Below, piece after piece: positions 1 through 8,833 of a stretch of 64,000 nt of DNA (its first letter is position 1; each line of letters begins with the position of its first letter). The notes under the pieces are model-generated. The model did not search any database. It was not told the DNA's origin and was given only the letters and a program-made list of their open reading frames with translations. Made by a program: the position numbers and the translations under genes. The stretch lies in NCBI GenBank assembly GCA_025148965.1, contig CP102273.1, positions 806,001 to 870,000 of the forward strand, in the 5' to 3' direction. Source of the DNA: Intestinibacter bartlettii (lineage in GTDB: Bacteria > Bacillota > Clostridia > Peptostreptococcales > Peptostreptococcaceae).

Positions 1-1
1 A

Positions 2-49
2 CAACATGAATTCGCTGAAATGTTGAAAAAACAAATGGAAAATGAATAA
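2..49 (+). CDS. 3' end of an upstream gene (last 15 residues)
   Basis: One frame is open from the window edge to a TAA at 47-49 and encodes QHEFAEMLKKQMENE, a charged helical C-terminus. A hairpin terminator follows directly, which fits the end of a real gene. The product cannot be named from 15 residues. Confidence 0.5.
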   Translation, partial: QHEFAEMLKKQMENE

Positions 50-96
50 AATATAAACTTTAAATGAAAATAAATAGAAATTAAAGAAAATAAAGT

Positions 97-137
97 AAAG
101 TAGGTATAACAATTTGTTATTATATCTACTTTATTTT
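97..137 (+). terminator. Rho-independent terminator after the upstream partial gene
   Basis: Imperfect inverted repeat AAAGTAGGTATAACAA / TTGTTATTATATCTACTTT followed by a T-rich tract. It separates the partial gene from the LysR gene. Confidence 0.6.
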
Positions 138-208
138 TATTATTTACGATATAGTGATAATAAAGTATTATATACATACTAGAAATAATTATAGGGGGAG
201 ATAAATAA

Positions 209-1105
209 ATGGATTTAAGGCAATTGCAATATTTTATAACAGTTGCAGATAAGAAGAGTATAAACAAATCAGCCCAAATATTGTACACAACCCAACCTAA
301 TGTGAGTAAAGTTATTTCATCTTTAGAAAAAGAACTGGACATTAAATTATTTGACAGGAGTAATAGAGGGGTAAAATTGACGAATAAGGGAAAAGAAGTT
401 TATGACTATGCGAATGAGATATTAAAAAATCATAAGATGATATTAAGTTTAAATAAGGAAAAGTCAAGGCAAACACTAAATATATCTAGTTATCCAAGCA
501 ATGTAATGTCAGAGGTTATATGTGATTATTATAATAGCTATAATAATAAAACAACAATAAATTTTATAGAAGGACAGATAGAAAACATAACAGAAAATGT
601 TAAATGCCATAAATCAGAAATTGGTATAATATATACTTTAAAGAATAAAAGAAGCTGTTTTAATAATTTTTTGGAGTATGAAAATTTAGAATATAAGGAA
701 ATAGCCACTAGAAAAATATGTTTATATGTAGGTAAAAATAATAAATTTTTTAATAGAGAAAACATTACTATAAAAGAGCTTTTAACATTAAAATTTGTTC
801 AAATAGATAAAGATATTTTTTCGATAGAAAATTATTTAGTACATATCAATAAAAAAATAGAGATGAAAAAGAATATTAATTTTGTTACAAATAGTGATAA
901 CTTAGTTTTTGAGTTATTATTAAGAACAGATATTGCAACTATTGGTATCGATTTGAAATATTCAGAATATAACAATGACGCTATAAAAAGATTAAAAATA
1001 AAAGATCAATTAGAAAATGTGAGTATTGGTTTTGTAAAGAGAAAGGGAGAAAATATAACATCAGAAGCATTTAAATTTATAGAATTATTAAAAACAAAAA
1101 TTTAA
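209..1105 (+). CDS. LysR-family transcriptional regulator
   Basis: This is a 298-residue LysR-type DNA-binding regulator, the usual family length. The N-terminal winged helix-turn-helix is clear (residues 1-60; LQYFITVADKKSINKSAQ, then TQPNVSKVISSLEKELDIKLF), followed by a LysR substrate-binding-like region whose sequence is diverged and very rich in Asn, Ile and Lys. The start is supported by AGGGGGAG about 8 bases upstream. It lies on the same strand as the nickel transporter operon beginning 160 bases downstream rather than divergent from its target, so the link to nik is only positional. The effector is unknown. Confidence 0.9.
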   Translation: MDLRQLQYFITVADKKSINKSAQILYTTQPNVSKVISSLEKELDIKLFDRSNRGVKLTNKGKEVYDYANEILKNHKMILSLNKEKSRQTLNISSYPSNVMSEVICDYYNSYNNKTTINFIEGQIENITENVKCHKSEIGIIYTLKNKRSCFNNFLEYENLEYKEIATRKICLYVGKNNKFFNRENITIKELLTLKFVQIDKDIFSIENYLVHINKKIEMKKNINFVTNSDNLVFELLLRTDIATIGIDLKYSEYNNDAIKRLKIKDQLENVSIGFVKRKGENITSEAFKFIELLKTKI

Positions 1106-1181
1106 GAAAACTATAACTAAAAAAGTAAAAGATACCCTTAGATATAACAAAATAGAATATACAGGATATACAATAATGATA

Positions 1182-1211
1182 TTATGCAAAAATGTTATGT
1201 TAATGTATAAT
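1182..1211 (+). promoter_or_regulatory. Candidate nikA promoter
   Basis: TATAAT at 1206-1211 with a weak -35 (TTATGC, 1182-1187) at 18 bases spacing. The -10 is exact and lies about 55 bases before nikA. The weak -35 makes this tentative. Confidence 0.4.
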
Positions 1212-1218
1212 TGCTATG

Positions 1219-1233
1219 TGATAATGATTATTG
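1219..1233. promoter_or_regulatory. Fur-family-like operator upstream of nikA
   Basis: TGATAATGATTATTG matches the 7-1-7 Fur/Zur/PerR-type consensus TGATAATNATTATCA at 12 of 14 defined positions. It lies just downstream of the candidate -10, where a bound repressor would block transcription. Which Fur-family member, if any, binds cannot be told from the sequence. Confidence 0.45.
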
Positions 1234-1264
1234 ATATTAATAAATTGTAAGGGAGTATAGTTAT

Positions 1265-2905
1265 ATGATTTTCAAAAGGAAAAATAGTCAAAAACGATTG
1301 GGTAAAAAACTATTAAGTATATTATTAATTGGTAGTATGTTATTGACTGGATGCTCAACATCTGGAAGAGGCTCTAGTTCAGCAGAAACATCTAAATTAG
1401 TATATGCAAACTTTAGAGATTTAAGGGATTTAAATCCACATCTATATAATGGGGAATTATTTGCACAAAATTTAATATTTGAGTCTTTAGTAAAGATAAC
1501 TGAAGATGGTGATTTTGAACCATGGCTTGCCGAAAGCTGGAAAATATCAGAAGATGGTAAAGAATATGTATTTAAACTAAGAGAAGATGTAACTTTTAGT
1601 GATGGTGAAAAGTTTAATGCAGAAGCAGCTAAGGCAAATTTTGATGCTATATTAGATAATGCTGACAGACATACATGGCTTGAATCAGTGAGGTTGATGC
1701 AAGAAGTTGATAATTCAGGTGGAAAAAGTGTTGAAGTTACAGGGGAATATGAGTTAACTCTTAGACTTTCAGAAGCATATTATCCTTTCTTAGTAGAACT
1801 AGGTGTTACAAGACCATTTAGATTTATATCACCAAAATGTTTTATAGATGGGACTACAAAAAATGGTGTTAGCGACATAGTAGGTACAGGTTCATATGTA
1901 TTATCTGAAAATCACGTTGATGAATATTCTATATTTAAAGTTAATGAAGATTATTGGGGTGAAAAGCCTGAAATAAAAGAAATAGAAGTGAAAGTTATAC
2001 CAGATAACCAAACTCGTGTTATGGCACTTAAAAATGGTGAAGTTGATTTAATATATGGAACAAATATGATAGATGCTGAAACTTATAAAGAATTTGAATC
2101 ATTAGATGGATTTAAAACATCAATATCAGATCCAATATCAACTCGTATGATGATAATAAATACAACTGATGAAATACTAGGAGATGTAAAAGTTCGTAAA
2201 GCAATACAACATGCTACAGATAGAAAAACTATATCAGAAAGTATATTCTCAGGAATAGAAAGTCCAGCAGATACAGTGCTTGCAAAAACAGTACCATATG
2301 CAGATATTGATTTAAAAGCTTATGATTATAATTTAGATACTGCTAAAAAGCTTTTAGATGAAGCTGGATGGAAAGAGGTTAAAGGAAAAACTTATAGACA
2401 AAAGGATGGAAAAGAATTATCAATAGTATTAAATTACTGTAGTGATAGTGTAACAGAAAAAACTATAGCAGAGTTTTATCAAAGTGAACTTGCAAAAGTT
2501 GGAATCAAGTTAGAAATATCAGGTGAAGAAGAACAAGCTTATCGTGACCGTATGAAAGCTGGAGACTTCGATATAACATTTAATATTTCATGGGGTTCTC
2601 CATATGACCCACAATCATTCTTAGCAGGTATGAGAATGCCAGTTTATGGGGATTATGCAGCTCAACAAGGATTAAAAGAAAAAACACAAATAGATGAAAC
2701 TATATTAAAAGCATTAACAAGTACTGATGAAGAAAAACGTCAAGAATATTATACATATGTGCTTACAACTCTTCACGAAGAAGCAGTTTATATACCATTA
2801 ACTTATGAAAGAAATCGTGCTGTATATAATGAAAAAGTTAAAAATGTTACATTTAACGCATCTCAATTTGAAGTACCTATGGAAAAAATGAAAATAGAAG
2901 AATAG
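1265..2905 (+). CDS. nikA: Nickel-type ABC transporter substrate-binding lipoprotein NikA
   Basis: This is the solute-binding lipoprotein (SBP_bac_5 family) of a nickel or nickel-chelate importer. A signal peptide ends in lipobox LLTGC with the lipidated Cys at residue 30. The mature part follows Escherichia coli NikA from memory almost block by block: LNPHLYNGELFAQ, RHTWLE, AYYPFLVEL, RPFRFISP, NEDYWGEKP, SPYDP and LHEEAVYIPLTY. The length of 546 fits with the added lipoprotein leader. At the position equivalent to the metal-coordinating His416 of E. coli NikA there is a Gln (residue 450, YDPQSF), so chelate coordination may differ. It is the first gene of nikABCDE and is followed by a hairpin that could raise its level over the membrane subunits. 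Confidence 0.93.
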   Translation: MIFKRKNSQKRLGKKLLSILLIGSMLLTGCSTSGRGSSSAETSKLVYANFRDLRDLNPHLYNGELFAQNLIFESLVKITEDGDFEPWLAESWKISEDGKEYVFKLREDVTFSDGEKFNAEAAKANFDAILDNADRHTWLESVRLMQEVDNSGGKSVEVTGEYELTLRLSEAYYPFLVELGVTRPFRFISPKCFIDGTTKNGVSDIVGTGSYVLSENHVDEYSIFKVNEDYWGEKPEIKEIEVKVIPDNQTRVMALKNGEVDLIYGTNMIDAETYKEFESLDGFKTSISDPISTRMMIINTTDEILGDVKVRKAIQHATDRKTISESIFSGIESPADTVLAKTVPYADIDLKAYDYNLDTAKKLLDEAGWKEVKGKTYRQKDGKELSIVLNYCSDSVTEKTIAEFYQSELAKVGIKLEISGEEEQAYRDRMKAGDFDITFNISWGSPYDPQSFLAGMRMPVYGDYAAQQGLKEKTQIDETILKALTSTDEEKRQEYYTYVLTTLHEEAVYIPLTYERNRAVYNEKVKNVTFNASQFEVPMEKMKIEE

Positions 2906-2910
2906 TTAAA

Positions 2911-2948
2911 AATAAGCCGGTGCACTTGAAAAAGTAGCCTGGCTTATT
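2911..2948 (+). promoter_or_regulatory. Intercistronic hairpin between nikA and nikB
   Basis: AATAAGCC (2911-2918) pairs with GGCTTATT (2941-2948). There is no long T tract, so it looks more like an mRNA-stabilising or attenuating hairpin than a full terminator. Such elements are common after binding-protein genes of ABC importers. Confidence 0.55.
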
Positions 2949-2980
2949 GTTTATTATAAATTTATAAAAGGAGAAAATAG

Positions 2981-3922
2981 ATGAAGAAATATATAGCAAA
3001 ACGTATACTTTTAGCAATACCAATGTTGTTTGCAATTTCTTTTATAGCATTTATGCTTATAAATATAATGCCATCAGACCCTGCAGAAGTAGCGCTAAGA
3101 GTAAATGAAATTATACCTACAGAAGAAGCTATAGAATCTATGAGGATGGAATTAGGTCTAAATGATCCATTTTTTGTGAGATATTTTAATTGGCTAGGAG
3201 ATTGTCTAAGATTAGACTTTGGTGTTTCTTATACAAACACAACTAGAAAGGTTTTTGATGAAATTGTAAGATGTCTTCCTGCTACTATAGACTTAGCAAT
3301 TATATCATTAGTTATAGTAATAGTAGTAAGTATTCCAGTTGGAGTTTTGTGTGCAGTATATAAGGATAGTTTATTTGATAGAATTACGAGAAGCTTAATT
3401 TTTATAGGGACAGCTATGCCAAATTACTGGTTAGGGCTGTTACTTGTATATGTTTTTTCATTGAAACTGGGTATATTTCCAAGTAGTGGAGCAACGACAA
3501 TGAAGCATTATATTTTACCAGCTATAACTTTAAGTATGACTTATATATCAACATATGTAAGGCTTATAAGAAATAGTATGCTTGATAATATGAAAGAAAA
3601 CTATGTATTTTATGCTAAAGTAAGAGGATTGAAAAATAAAGTTATAATATGCAAACATGTACTTAAAAATTCTCTTCAATCGTGTATGACAGCACTAGGG
3701 ATGAGTATTGTGCAGCTAATGGCTGGAACAGTTATTGTTGAAAATATATTTGCAATACCTGGTATAGGCAGACTTTGTATATCCGCAATATTCAATAGAG
3801 ATTATCCTGTTATACAAGCATATATACTGATGATGGGGGTATTATTTGTATTTTGTAATTTAGTAGTAGACATAGTTCAATGTTTAGTTGATCCAAGGAT
3901 AAAAAGAGGGGTGGCAAAATGA
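2981..3922 (+). CDS. nikB: Nickel-type ABC transporter permease NikB
   Basis: This is the first inner-membrane permease of the importer (BPD_transp_1 family, DppB/NikB branch), 313 residues. The N-terminal membrane segment (about residues 8-30) is typical of DppB-type permeases. After a loop with GLNDPFFVRYFNWLGD come further transmembrane helices and the EAA-type cytoplasmic loop near residues 205-225 (YAKVRGLKNKVIICKHVLKN), which docks on the ATPases. The start has an AAAGGAGAA site. It overlaps nikC by four bases (ATGA), consistent with translational coupling. Confidence 0.92.
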   Translation: MKKYIAKRILLAIPMLFAISFIAFMLINIMPSDPAEVALRVNEIIPTEEAIESMRMELGLNDPFFVRYFNWLGDCLRLDFGVSYTNTTRKVFDEIVRCLPATIDLAIISLVIVIVVSIPVGVLCAVYKDSLFDRITRSLIFIGTAMPNYWLGLLLVYVFSLKLGIFPSSGATTMKHYILPAITLSMTYISTYVRLIRNSMLDNMKENYVFYAKVRGLKNKVIICKHVLKNSLQSCMTALGMSIVQLMAGTVIVENIFAIPGIGRLCISAIFNRDYPVIQAYILMMGVLFVFCNLVVDIVQCLVDPRIKRGVAK

Positions 3923-4740
3923 TAAAAAAACTTTTAAATGATAAGATAGCAATTGGGTGTATTCTGATAATTATGATAACTTGTATTTTGGGGATATTTG
4001 CACCACAATTAGCACCAAATGACCCATATTTACAAGATATATCTAATAAATTTATGCCATTTTCTTTGAAATATCCTCTTGGAACAGATAACCTAGGGCG
4101 TTGTGTAATGTCTAGACTTATGTATGGTATAAGACCTACAATTTTCTTATCTTTATTAACCATGGTTTGTACAATATTATTAGGAACAATAATTGGAATA
4201 ATAGCTGGATACAGCCGAGGTATTGTAGATGAAGTTTTAATGAGATTTTGTGATATAATGCTTTCTTTTCCAAGTCAAGTTATGATACTTGCAATAGTAG
4301 GGGTACTTGGAGTAGGAATAGAAAATATAATATTTGCAAACATAATAATAAAGTGGACTTGGTATGCCCGTATGATAAGAGGAATTGTTATTCAATATAG
4401 ATACAAAAATTATATGCTTTATTCCAAAGTAATAAATACTAAAAAAAGTTTTGTTATGTTTAAACACCTACTTCCAAATATATTATCAGAAGTAATTGTA
4501 CTTGCAACATTAGATATAGGATGGGTTATATTAAATATATCAACATTATCATTCTTAGGTTTAGGTGTTCAAGCTCCAACACCAGAATGGGGAGCGATGC
4601 TTAGTGAGGCAAAAAATGTAATGGCTACTAATCCAAATCAAATGATAGTTCCTGGTTTGGCTATATTAATAATAGTCGCAGCATTTAACTTACTTGGAGA
4701 TAGCTTTAGGGATGCACTAGATCATAAGGAGGTAGCATAA
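3919..4740 (+). CDS. nikC: Nickel-type ABC transporter permease NikC
   Basis: This is the second permease (DppC/NikC branch), 273 residues. It has the N-terminal helix followed by the family motif FAPQLAPNDPY and the segment PLGTDNLGRCVMSRLMYG, then membrane helices and a C-terminal GLGVQAPTPEWGAMLSEA block that is highly conserved in this family. The start overlaps the nikB stop and its stop overlaps the nikD start (TAATG). It forms a heterodimeric pore with NikB. Confidence 0.92.
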   Translation: MIKKLLNDKIAIGCILIIMITCILGIFAPQLAPNDPYLQDISNKFMPFSLKYPLGTDNLGRCVMSRLMYGIRPTIFLSLLTMVCTILLGTIIGIIAGYSRGIVDEVLMRFCDIMLSFPSQVMILAIVGVLGVGIENIIFANIIIKWTWYARMIRGIVIQYRYKNYMLYSKVINTKKSFVMFKHLLPNILSEVIVLATLDIGWVILNISTLSFLGLGVQAPTPEWGAMLSEAKNVMATNPNQMIVPGLAILIIVAAFNLLGDSFRDALDHKEVA

Positions 4741-5546
4741 TGATATTAAACGTTAAAAATTTAAATTTACATCATAAAGATGGAAAAGAAATAAAACCTA
4801 TATTACACGATATTTCATTTAATGTTAAAAAAAATAGCTGTCTTGGGATATTAGGTGAATCAGGAAGTGGAAAGAGTATGACTTGTAAATCGCTTATGGG
4901 ACTTTTGGATAAAAAAAGTTTTAATATAGGTGGAGAAGTCTATTTTAAGGATGAGGATATTTTGAGATTGGATGAAAATGAGAGCAGAAGGCTTAGAGGG
5001 AAAGCCATATGTATGATTTTACAAAACCCTATGACAGCATTTAATCCACTTTACACAATTGAAAACCAAGTTATAGAAACCTTTTTAGAACATCTAGATA
5101 TAACTAAAATTAAGGCAAAAGAACTTGCAGTAATTGCACTAGAAAAGATGAATCTAAAAAATCCAACAGAAATATTAAATAAATATCCACACGAATTAAG
5201 TGGTGGGATGTTACAACGTATAATGATAGGAATAACAATAGCCTTAGAACCGGAACTTATTATTGCAGATGAGCCAACAACAGCTATAGACTGTTTAAAT
5301 CAAATAGAAGTTATAAAAGAGTTTAAGGAACTTAGAAAAAAACTTAAAACTTCAATGATATTTATAACCCATGACTTGGGTGTTCTTGCACAAATTGCTG
5401 ATGAAGTAGTTGTTATGGATAAGGGAAGAATTATAGAAGAGGGAACAATAAATAAAATAATAAATGAGCCAAAACATGAACACACTAAATATTTAATTAA
5501 TACTAGGCTTAAATTAATCAAAAAATTTCAAGAAGTAGTTTCATAA
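4740..5546 (+). CDS. nikD: Nickel-type ABC transporter ATP-binding protein NikD
   Basis: This is an ATPase of the oligopeptide/nickel importer class, 268 residues. Walker A is GESGSGKS, the signature is ELSGGMLQR, Walker B is LIIADEPT, and the switch His lies in FITHDLG. The motif QNPMTAFNP near residue 98 is typical of Opp/Dpp/Nik D-type ATPases. It starts inside the nikC stop codon. It pairs with NikE to power uptake. Confidence 0.92.
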   Translation: MILNVKNLNLHHKDGKEIKPILHDISFNVKKNSCLGILGESGSGKSMTCKSLMGLLDKKSFNIGGEVYFKDEDILRLDENESRRLRGKAICMILQNPMTAFNPLYTIENQVIETFLEHLDITKIKAKELAVIALEKMNLKNPTEILNKYPHELSGGMLQRIMIGITIALEPELIIADEPTTAIDCLNQIEVIKEFKELRKKLKTSMIFITHDLGVLAQIADEVVVMDKGRIIEEGTINKIINEPKHEHTKYLINTRLKLIKKFQEVVS

Positions 5547-5559
5547 AGGGGGATAATAA

Positions 5560-6321
5560 ATGTTACTAGAAGCAAAAGATATACATATGAGTTTTCCTGA
5601 AGGAGATGGACTTTTTAGAAGAAAAAGAAAAGAAGTTTTAAAAGGAGTTTCTTTTGAATTACATAAGGGTGAATGTTTAGGTATAATAGGCGAGTCAGGA
5701 AGCGGAAAGTCAACACTTGGCAAGGTGATTTTAGGTTTAGAAAAACAAGATAGCGGAAAAATATTATTTGAAGGTAGTGAGTTCAGAAAACAATGGCAAA
5801 GCGAAATGAATGTTGTGTTTCAAGATTATACCAGTTCTGTAAATCCAAAATTTAAGGTCTATGAAATAATTAATGAAACATTATTACAATCAAAACTTTC
5901 AGGTGAAGATAAAAGAAAAAAAATAATTGAATTATTAGAACAAGTTGGACTTAATGAAGATTTTTATTATAGATACCCGCACCAATTAAGTGGGGGTCAA
6001 CTTCAAAGAGTATGTATAGCAAGGGCAATAGCTAAAATGCCGAAGTTCATACTTTTGGATGAGGCAATAAGTTCTCTAGATGTCTCAACACAAGTTCAAA
6101 TACTAGACCTTTTGATAGAATTAAAAGAAAAATATGGACTATCATATTTGTTTATAACACATGATTTAACAGCAGTTACATATATATGTGACAGGGTTTT
6201 ATTTTTTAAAGATGGACAAGTTGTAGAAACTGTAAATAACACAAATAAATTGAAATATGTTAAAGATGAGTATTCTAAATTATTATTAGGTTCGGTACTT
6301 GATATAGAAATTTCTTGTTAA
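5560..6321 (+). CDS. nikE: Nickel-type ABC transporter ATP-binding protein NikE
   Basis: This is the second ATPase, 253 residues, with Walker A GESGSGKST, signature LSGGQLQR, Walker B FILLDEAISSLD and switch His in FITHDLT. The Walker B segment has EAISSLD where the D-type partner has EPTTAID, as usual in NikE/DppF-like subunits. A GGGG ribosome site precedes the ATG 13 bases after nikD. A strong terminator follows, closing the operon. Confidence 0.92.
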   Translation: MLLEAKDIHMSFPEGDGLFRRKRKEVLKGVSFELHKGECLGIIGESGSGKSTLGKVILGLEKQDSGKILFEGSEFRKQWQSEMNVVFQDYTSSVNPKFKVYEIINETLLQSKLSGEDKRKKIIELLEQVGLNEDFYYRYPHQLSGGQLQRVCIARAIAKMPKFILLDEAISSLDVSTQVQILDLLIELKEKYGLSYLFITHDLTAVTYICDRVLFFKDGQVVETVNNTNKLKYVKDEYSKLLLGSVLDIEISC

Positions 6322-6326
6322 TAGAT

Positions 6327-6369
6327 AAAAACTCTCATGTCGATTTTATATTGGCATGGGAGTTTTTAT
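6327..6369 (+). terminator. Terminator of the nik operon
   Basis: Stem AAAACTCTCATG / CATGGGAGTTTT (one G-T pair) with a T tract. Confidence 0.85.
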
Positions 6370-6472
6370 TTATTAATTTTAATCCATAAGAATGGAATAT
6401 ACAAAATTAGAAATATAAAAGCAAAGGTTGTAATATACATATATCATAGTAAAAAAAGAAGGGAATACTATA

Positions 6473-6598
6473 ATGTTAATCACAGTTGTCGGTGTTGTGT
6501 TTATAACTTTAGCCGTAGTTTTATTTTCTGTAGGCAATTTTAAATGTGCGAGGGTTCTAGTTCCGATAATTGCTGTGGCTATGAGTATGGGTATTTGA
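6473..6598 (+). CDS. Candidate 41-residue hydrophobic membrane peptide
   Basis: The 503-base gap between nikE and the WYL regulator holds a short frame encoding a 41-residue peptide that is hydrophobic for nearly its whole length (MLITVVGVVFITLAVVLFSV, then GNFKCARVLVPIIAVAMSM). It has a good ribosome site (AGAAGGGA) 8 bases before the ATG and its own terminator at 6660-6692. Two short membrane segments joined by a basic turn are plausible. It may be a small membrane protein, a type I toxin-like peptide or a remnant. I do not recognise it. Confidence 0.5.
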   Translation: MLITVVGVVFITLAVVLFSVGNFKCARVLVPIIAVAMSMGI

Positions 6599-6659
6599 AA
6601 GAGTTGGATGCTTTGAGTGAAAAGGGTAAATCTCAACAGATTTGGAATGATGAAATTAT

Positions 6660-6692
6660 GGGCTACATTGATTTATATCGGTGTAGCTTTTT
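6660..6692 (+). terminator. Terminator downstream of the small membrane peptide
   Basis: Stem GGCTACAT / GTGTAGCT with a following T run; independent of the nik terminator, so something is transcribed between 6370 and 6660. Confidence 0.7.
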
Positions 6693-6824
6693 AATTTGTG
6701 AAATTATATAAACATTATCAAAAAATTCATTAGATGTTAGATATAATATATATAACAAGATTAATAGCAATTAATATAATAGGGGTTATACTAGGTTAGA
6801 TTTATTTATAAAGGGGGCAGAAAG

Positions 6825-7721
6825 ATGCAAGAGAGTAGGCTATTTAAAATAGTTTATTACCTTTTGGAACATGAAAAATCAACGGCATCTGAGCTTGCAG
6901 AAAAATTTGAGGTATCGGTTAGGACAATATATCGTGATATTGATGCACTTAGCAGTGCTGGGATTCCAATTTGTGCAACTCAGGGGAAAGGTGGTGGAAT
7001 TTATCTACTTGATAACTTTGTGCTAGACAGATCGGTGTTTTCGGACAATGAAAAAGAACAGATTTTGACAGCACTTAAGGGTATTAGTGCTGCAGATGGG
7101 AATAATTTGGACGAGTTATTGACTAAACTAAGGGCATTATTTGAAATTAAAGAGAGTAGCTGGATAGAAGTTGATTTTACAAGTTGGTACAAAAAGAAGC
7201 CAAAACAAGATATATTCAGATTACTTAAGGACGCTATTTTCAGCAAGAATGTAGTTAAATTTAAATATTTCAACAGAAATAGAGAAATACTAGAACGAAA
7301 AGTCCAACCGATTCAGTTGGTGTTTAAGGATAAATATTGGTATTTATATGGATTTTGCCTTCTAAAAAATGACTACAGATTTTTTAAATTGACGAGAATG
7401 ACAGAGCTGCAAGTATTGACAGAGAGTTTTTGCAGAAATTTCAGCGAACTTGAAATAGGAAAAACAATTAAGTATTCAGAAAATATAAGTGTAAAGTTGA
7501 AGTTCAACAAATCCATAGCTTTTCAGGTGTATGATGAATTCTATGATGAAGTAATAGAATGTGATGATGGAAGTTTGTATGTTGAGGCTGAATTGCCAAA
7601 TAATGATATATTATATACAGAGCTGTTGAGCTTTGGTGATGATGTAGAAGTATTAGGACCAGAAAGTGTGAGAGAGAAAATAAGAAAAAAATTAGAGAAT
7701 ATGTTTAAAAAATATTTATAA
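6825..7721 (+). CDS. WYL-domain transcriptional regulator (YafY-like)
   Basis: This is a 298-residue regulator with an N-terminal DeoR/HTH_11-type helix-turn-helix (ESRLFKIVYYLLEH, then TASELAEKFEVSVRTIYRDI) followed by GGGIYLLDNF, a central WYL domain (residues about 130-210; the core motif appears as KYWYLYGFC) and a C-terminal WCX-type extension. WYL domains sense small ligands or nucleotides and often control defence or stress genes. Here no obvious target lies next to it; the EcsC-like gene follows after a terminator. A GGGGGC site precedes the ATG. Confidence 0.88.
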   Translation: MQESRLFKIVYYLLEHEKSTASELAEKFEVSVRTIYRDIDALSSAGIPICATQGKGGGIYLLDNFVLDRSVFSDNEKEQILTALKGISAADGNNLDELLTKLRALFEIKESSWIEVDFTSWYKKKPKQDIFRLLKDAIFSKNVVKFKYFNRNREILERKVQPIQLVFKDKYWYLYGFCLLKNDYRFFKLTRMTELQVLTESFCRNFSELEIGKTIKYSENISVKLKFNKSIAFQVYDEFYDEVIECDDGSLYVEAELPNNDILYTELLSFGDDVEVLGPESVREKIRKKLENMFKKYL

Positions 7722-7750
7722 CTTGACACTAGATGTCAGGTTATTTTTTT
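7718..7750 (+). terminator. Terminator of the WYL regulator gene
   Basis: Stem ATAAC-TTGACA / TGTCAG-GTTAT with a T run; the 5' arm overlaps the stop codon. Confidence 0.75.
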
Positions 7751-7828
7751 TATAATTTTAATATAGATAAATAAGTGTGAGGGATGATTAAATTTTATTG
7801 AAATGCGTTTATCAAAGGGGGCCTTTAT

Positions 7829-8626
7829 ATGGATTATGCATTGAAAGAAAGTAGTACAAAGTTTGAAAATATATTAGGAACTGCTCTAAAAGTTCCAGGT
7901 GTGAGGGTGGATAGAGAGCAATTTCTTTTACAAACTTTAGGTTCTAAGATAAAGAATGAAAATATTGTAAATTTGGCTATCAAGACTGATCCTGTTACAG
8001 CTGGAATATCAATCGATAAATTAGATAGGATTGCAAATTCATTGATAAGGAAAAGAACAACAAATACATCAATGGTATCATTCGCAGCAGGGATGCCTGG
8101 GGGATTGACAATGGCTGCAACTATACCTGCTGATACTTTGCAATTTTTGGGGACAGCCATTAAGTTAGCACAGGAATTAGTTTATTTATATGGTTATGGA
8201 GAAATCGGAAATGCCAACCAATTAGATGAAGATATAAAAAGAGAGCTAACATTATATTTAGGTGTTATGTTTGGAATTGAAAAATCAGCAGCTACATTGA
8301 GAGTTTTCACTACAAATATGTCAAAACAAGTTTTAACAAGAACATCAAGAAGGGCTTTAAGTAAAACAGCATTATATTCAATTACTAAAAAAATGGGCGA
8401 AATAATTGGAGTAAAAGTAACAAAGGCAGGTTTTGCAAAAGGTGTTTCAAAAGCAGTTCCTATAGTTGGAGGGGTTATATCAGGTGGAACATCATATGTT
8501 TCTATGAATCATATGGGACACAGATTAAGTGAAGTATTAAGGGAGTCAATTTTTTATACGGAAGCAGATTATAATAAAGATTATAAAAATATTTGTAATG
8601 AAGTTGTTGATGTTGAATTTAATTAG
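7829..8626 (+). CDS. EcsC-family-like protein
   Basis: This 265-residue protein has a central segment with glycine-rich helices (FAAGMPGGLTMAATIPAD, then LQFLGTAIKLAQELVYLYGY) that resembles the EcsC family, whose members associate with membranes and whose function is unclear. A second GXXXG-rich helix near the C-terminus (VSKAVPIVGGVISGGTSY) could insert in a membrane. The ATG has an AAAGGGGGCC site. It is bounded by terminators and so looks monocistronic. I rate the gene as certain and the family as moderately likely. Confidence 0.65.
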   Translation: MDYALKESSTKFENILGTALKVPGVRVDREQFLLQTLGSKIKNENIVNLAIKTDPVTAGISIDKLDRIANSLIRKRTTNTSMVSFAAGMPGGLTMAATIPADTLQFLGTAIKLAQELVYLYGYGEIGNANQLDEDIKRELTLYLGVMFGIEKSAATLRVFTTNMSKQVLTRTSRRALSKTALYSITKKMGEIIGVKVTKAGFAKGVSKAVPIVGGVISGGTSYVSMNHMGHRLSEVLRESIFYTEADYNKDYKNICNEVVDVEFN

Positions 8627-8692
8627 AGGGACTTATAGTGAGGAGATTTTAATTGAAGTTATGTATTTAAGATAAATTAAAAAATATATGAT

Positions 8693-8731
8693 AAGACTAC
8701 ATTGATTTATGTTTTATGTAGTCTTTTTTTT
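8693..8731 (+). terminator. Terminator of the EcsC-like gene
   Basis: Perfect stem AAGACTACAT / ATGTAGTCTT followed by eight T. Confidence 0.88.
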
Positions 8732-8833
8732 GTAAGAAACTAAGTTATGACAAGTTGTATTTAGAGTACCTTTATTTATACGAACAGATAAAAATTAATA
8801 GACAAAAACAACTAATTAAATTAAACTAAGTTA

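Noticed and set aside
6337-6543. A 68-codon frame overlapping the nik terminator
   Set aside because: It starts inside the terminator hairpin, has no ribosome site, and conflicts with the better-supported 41-residue frame at 6473-6598.
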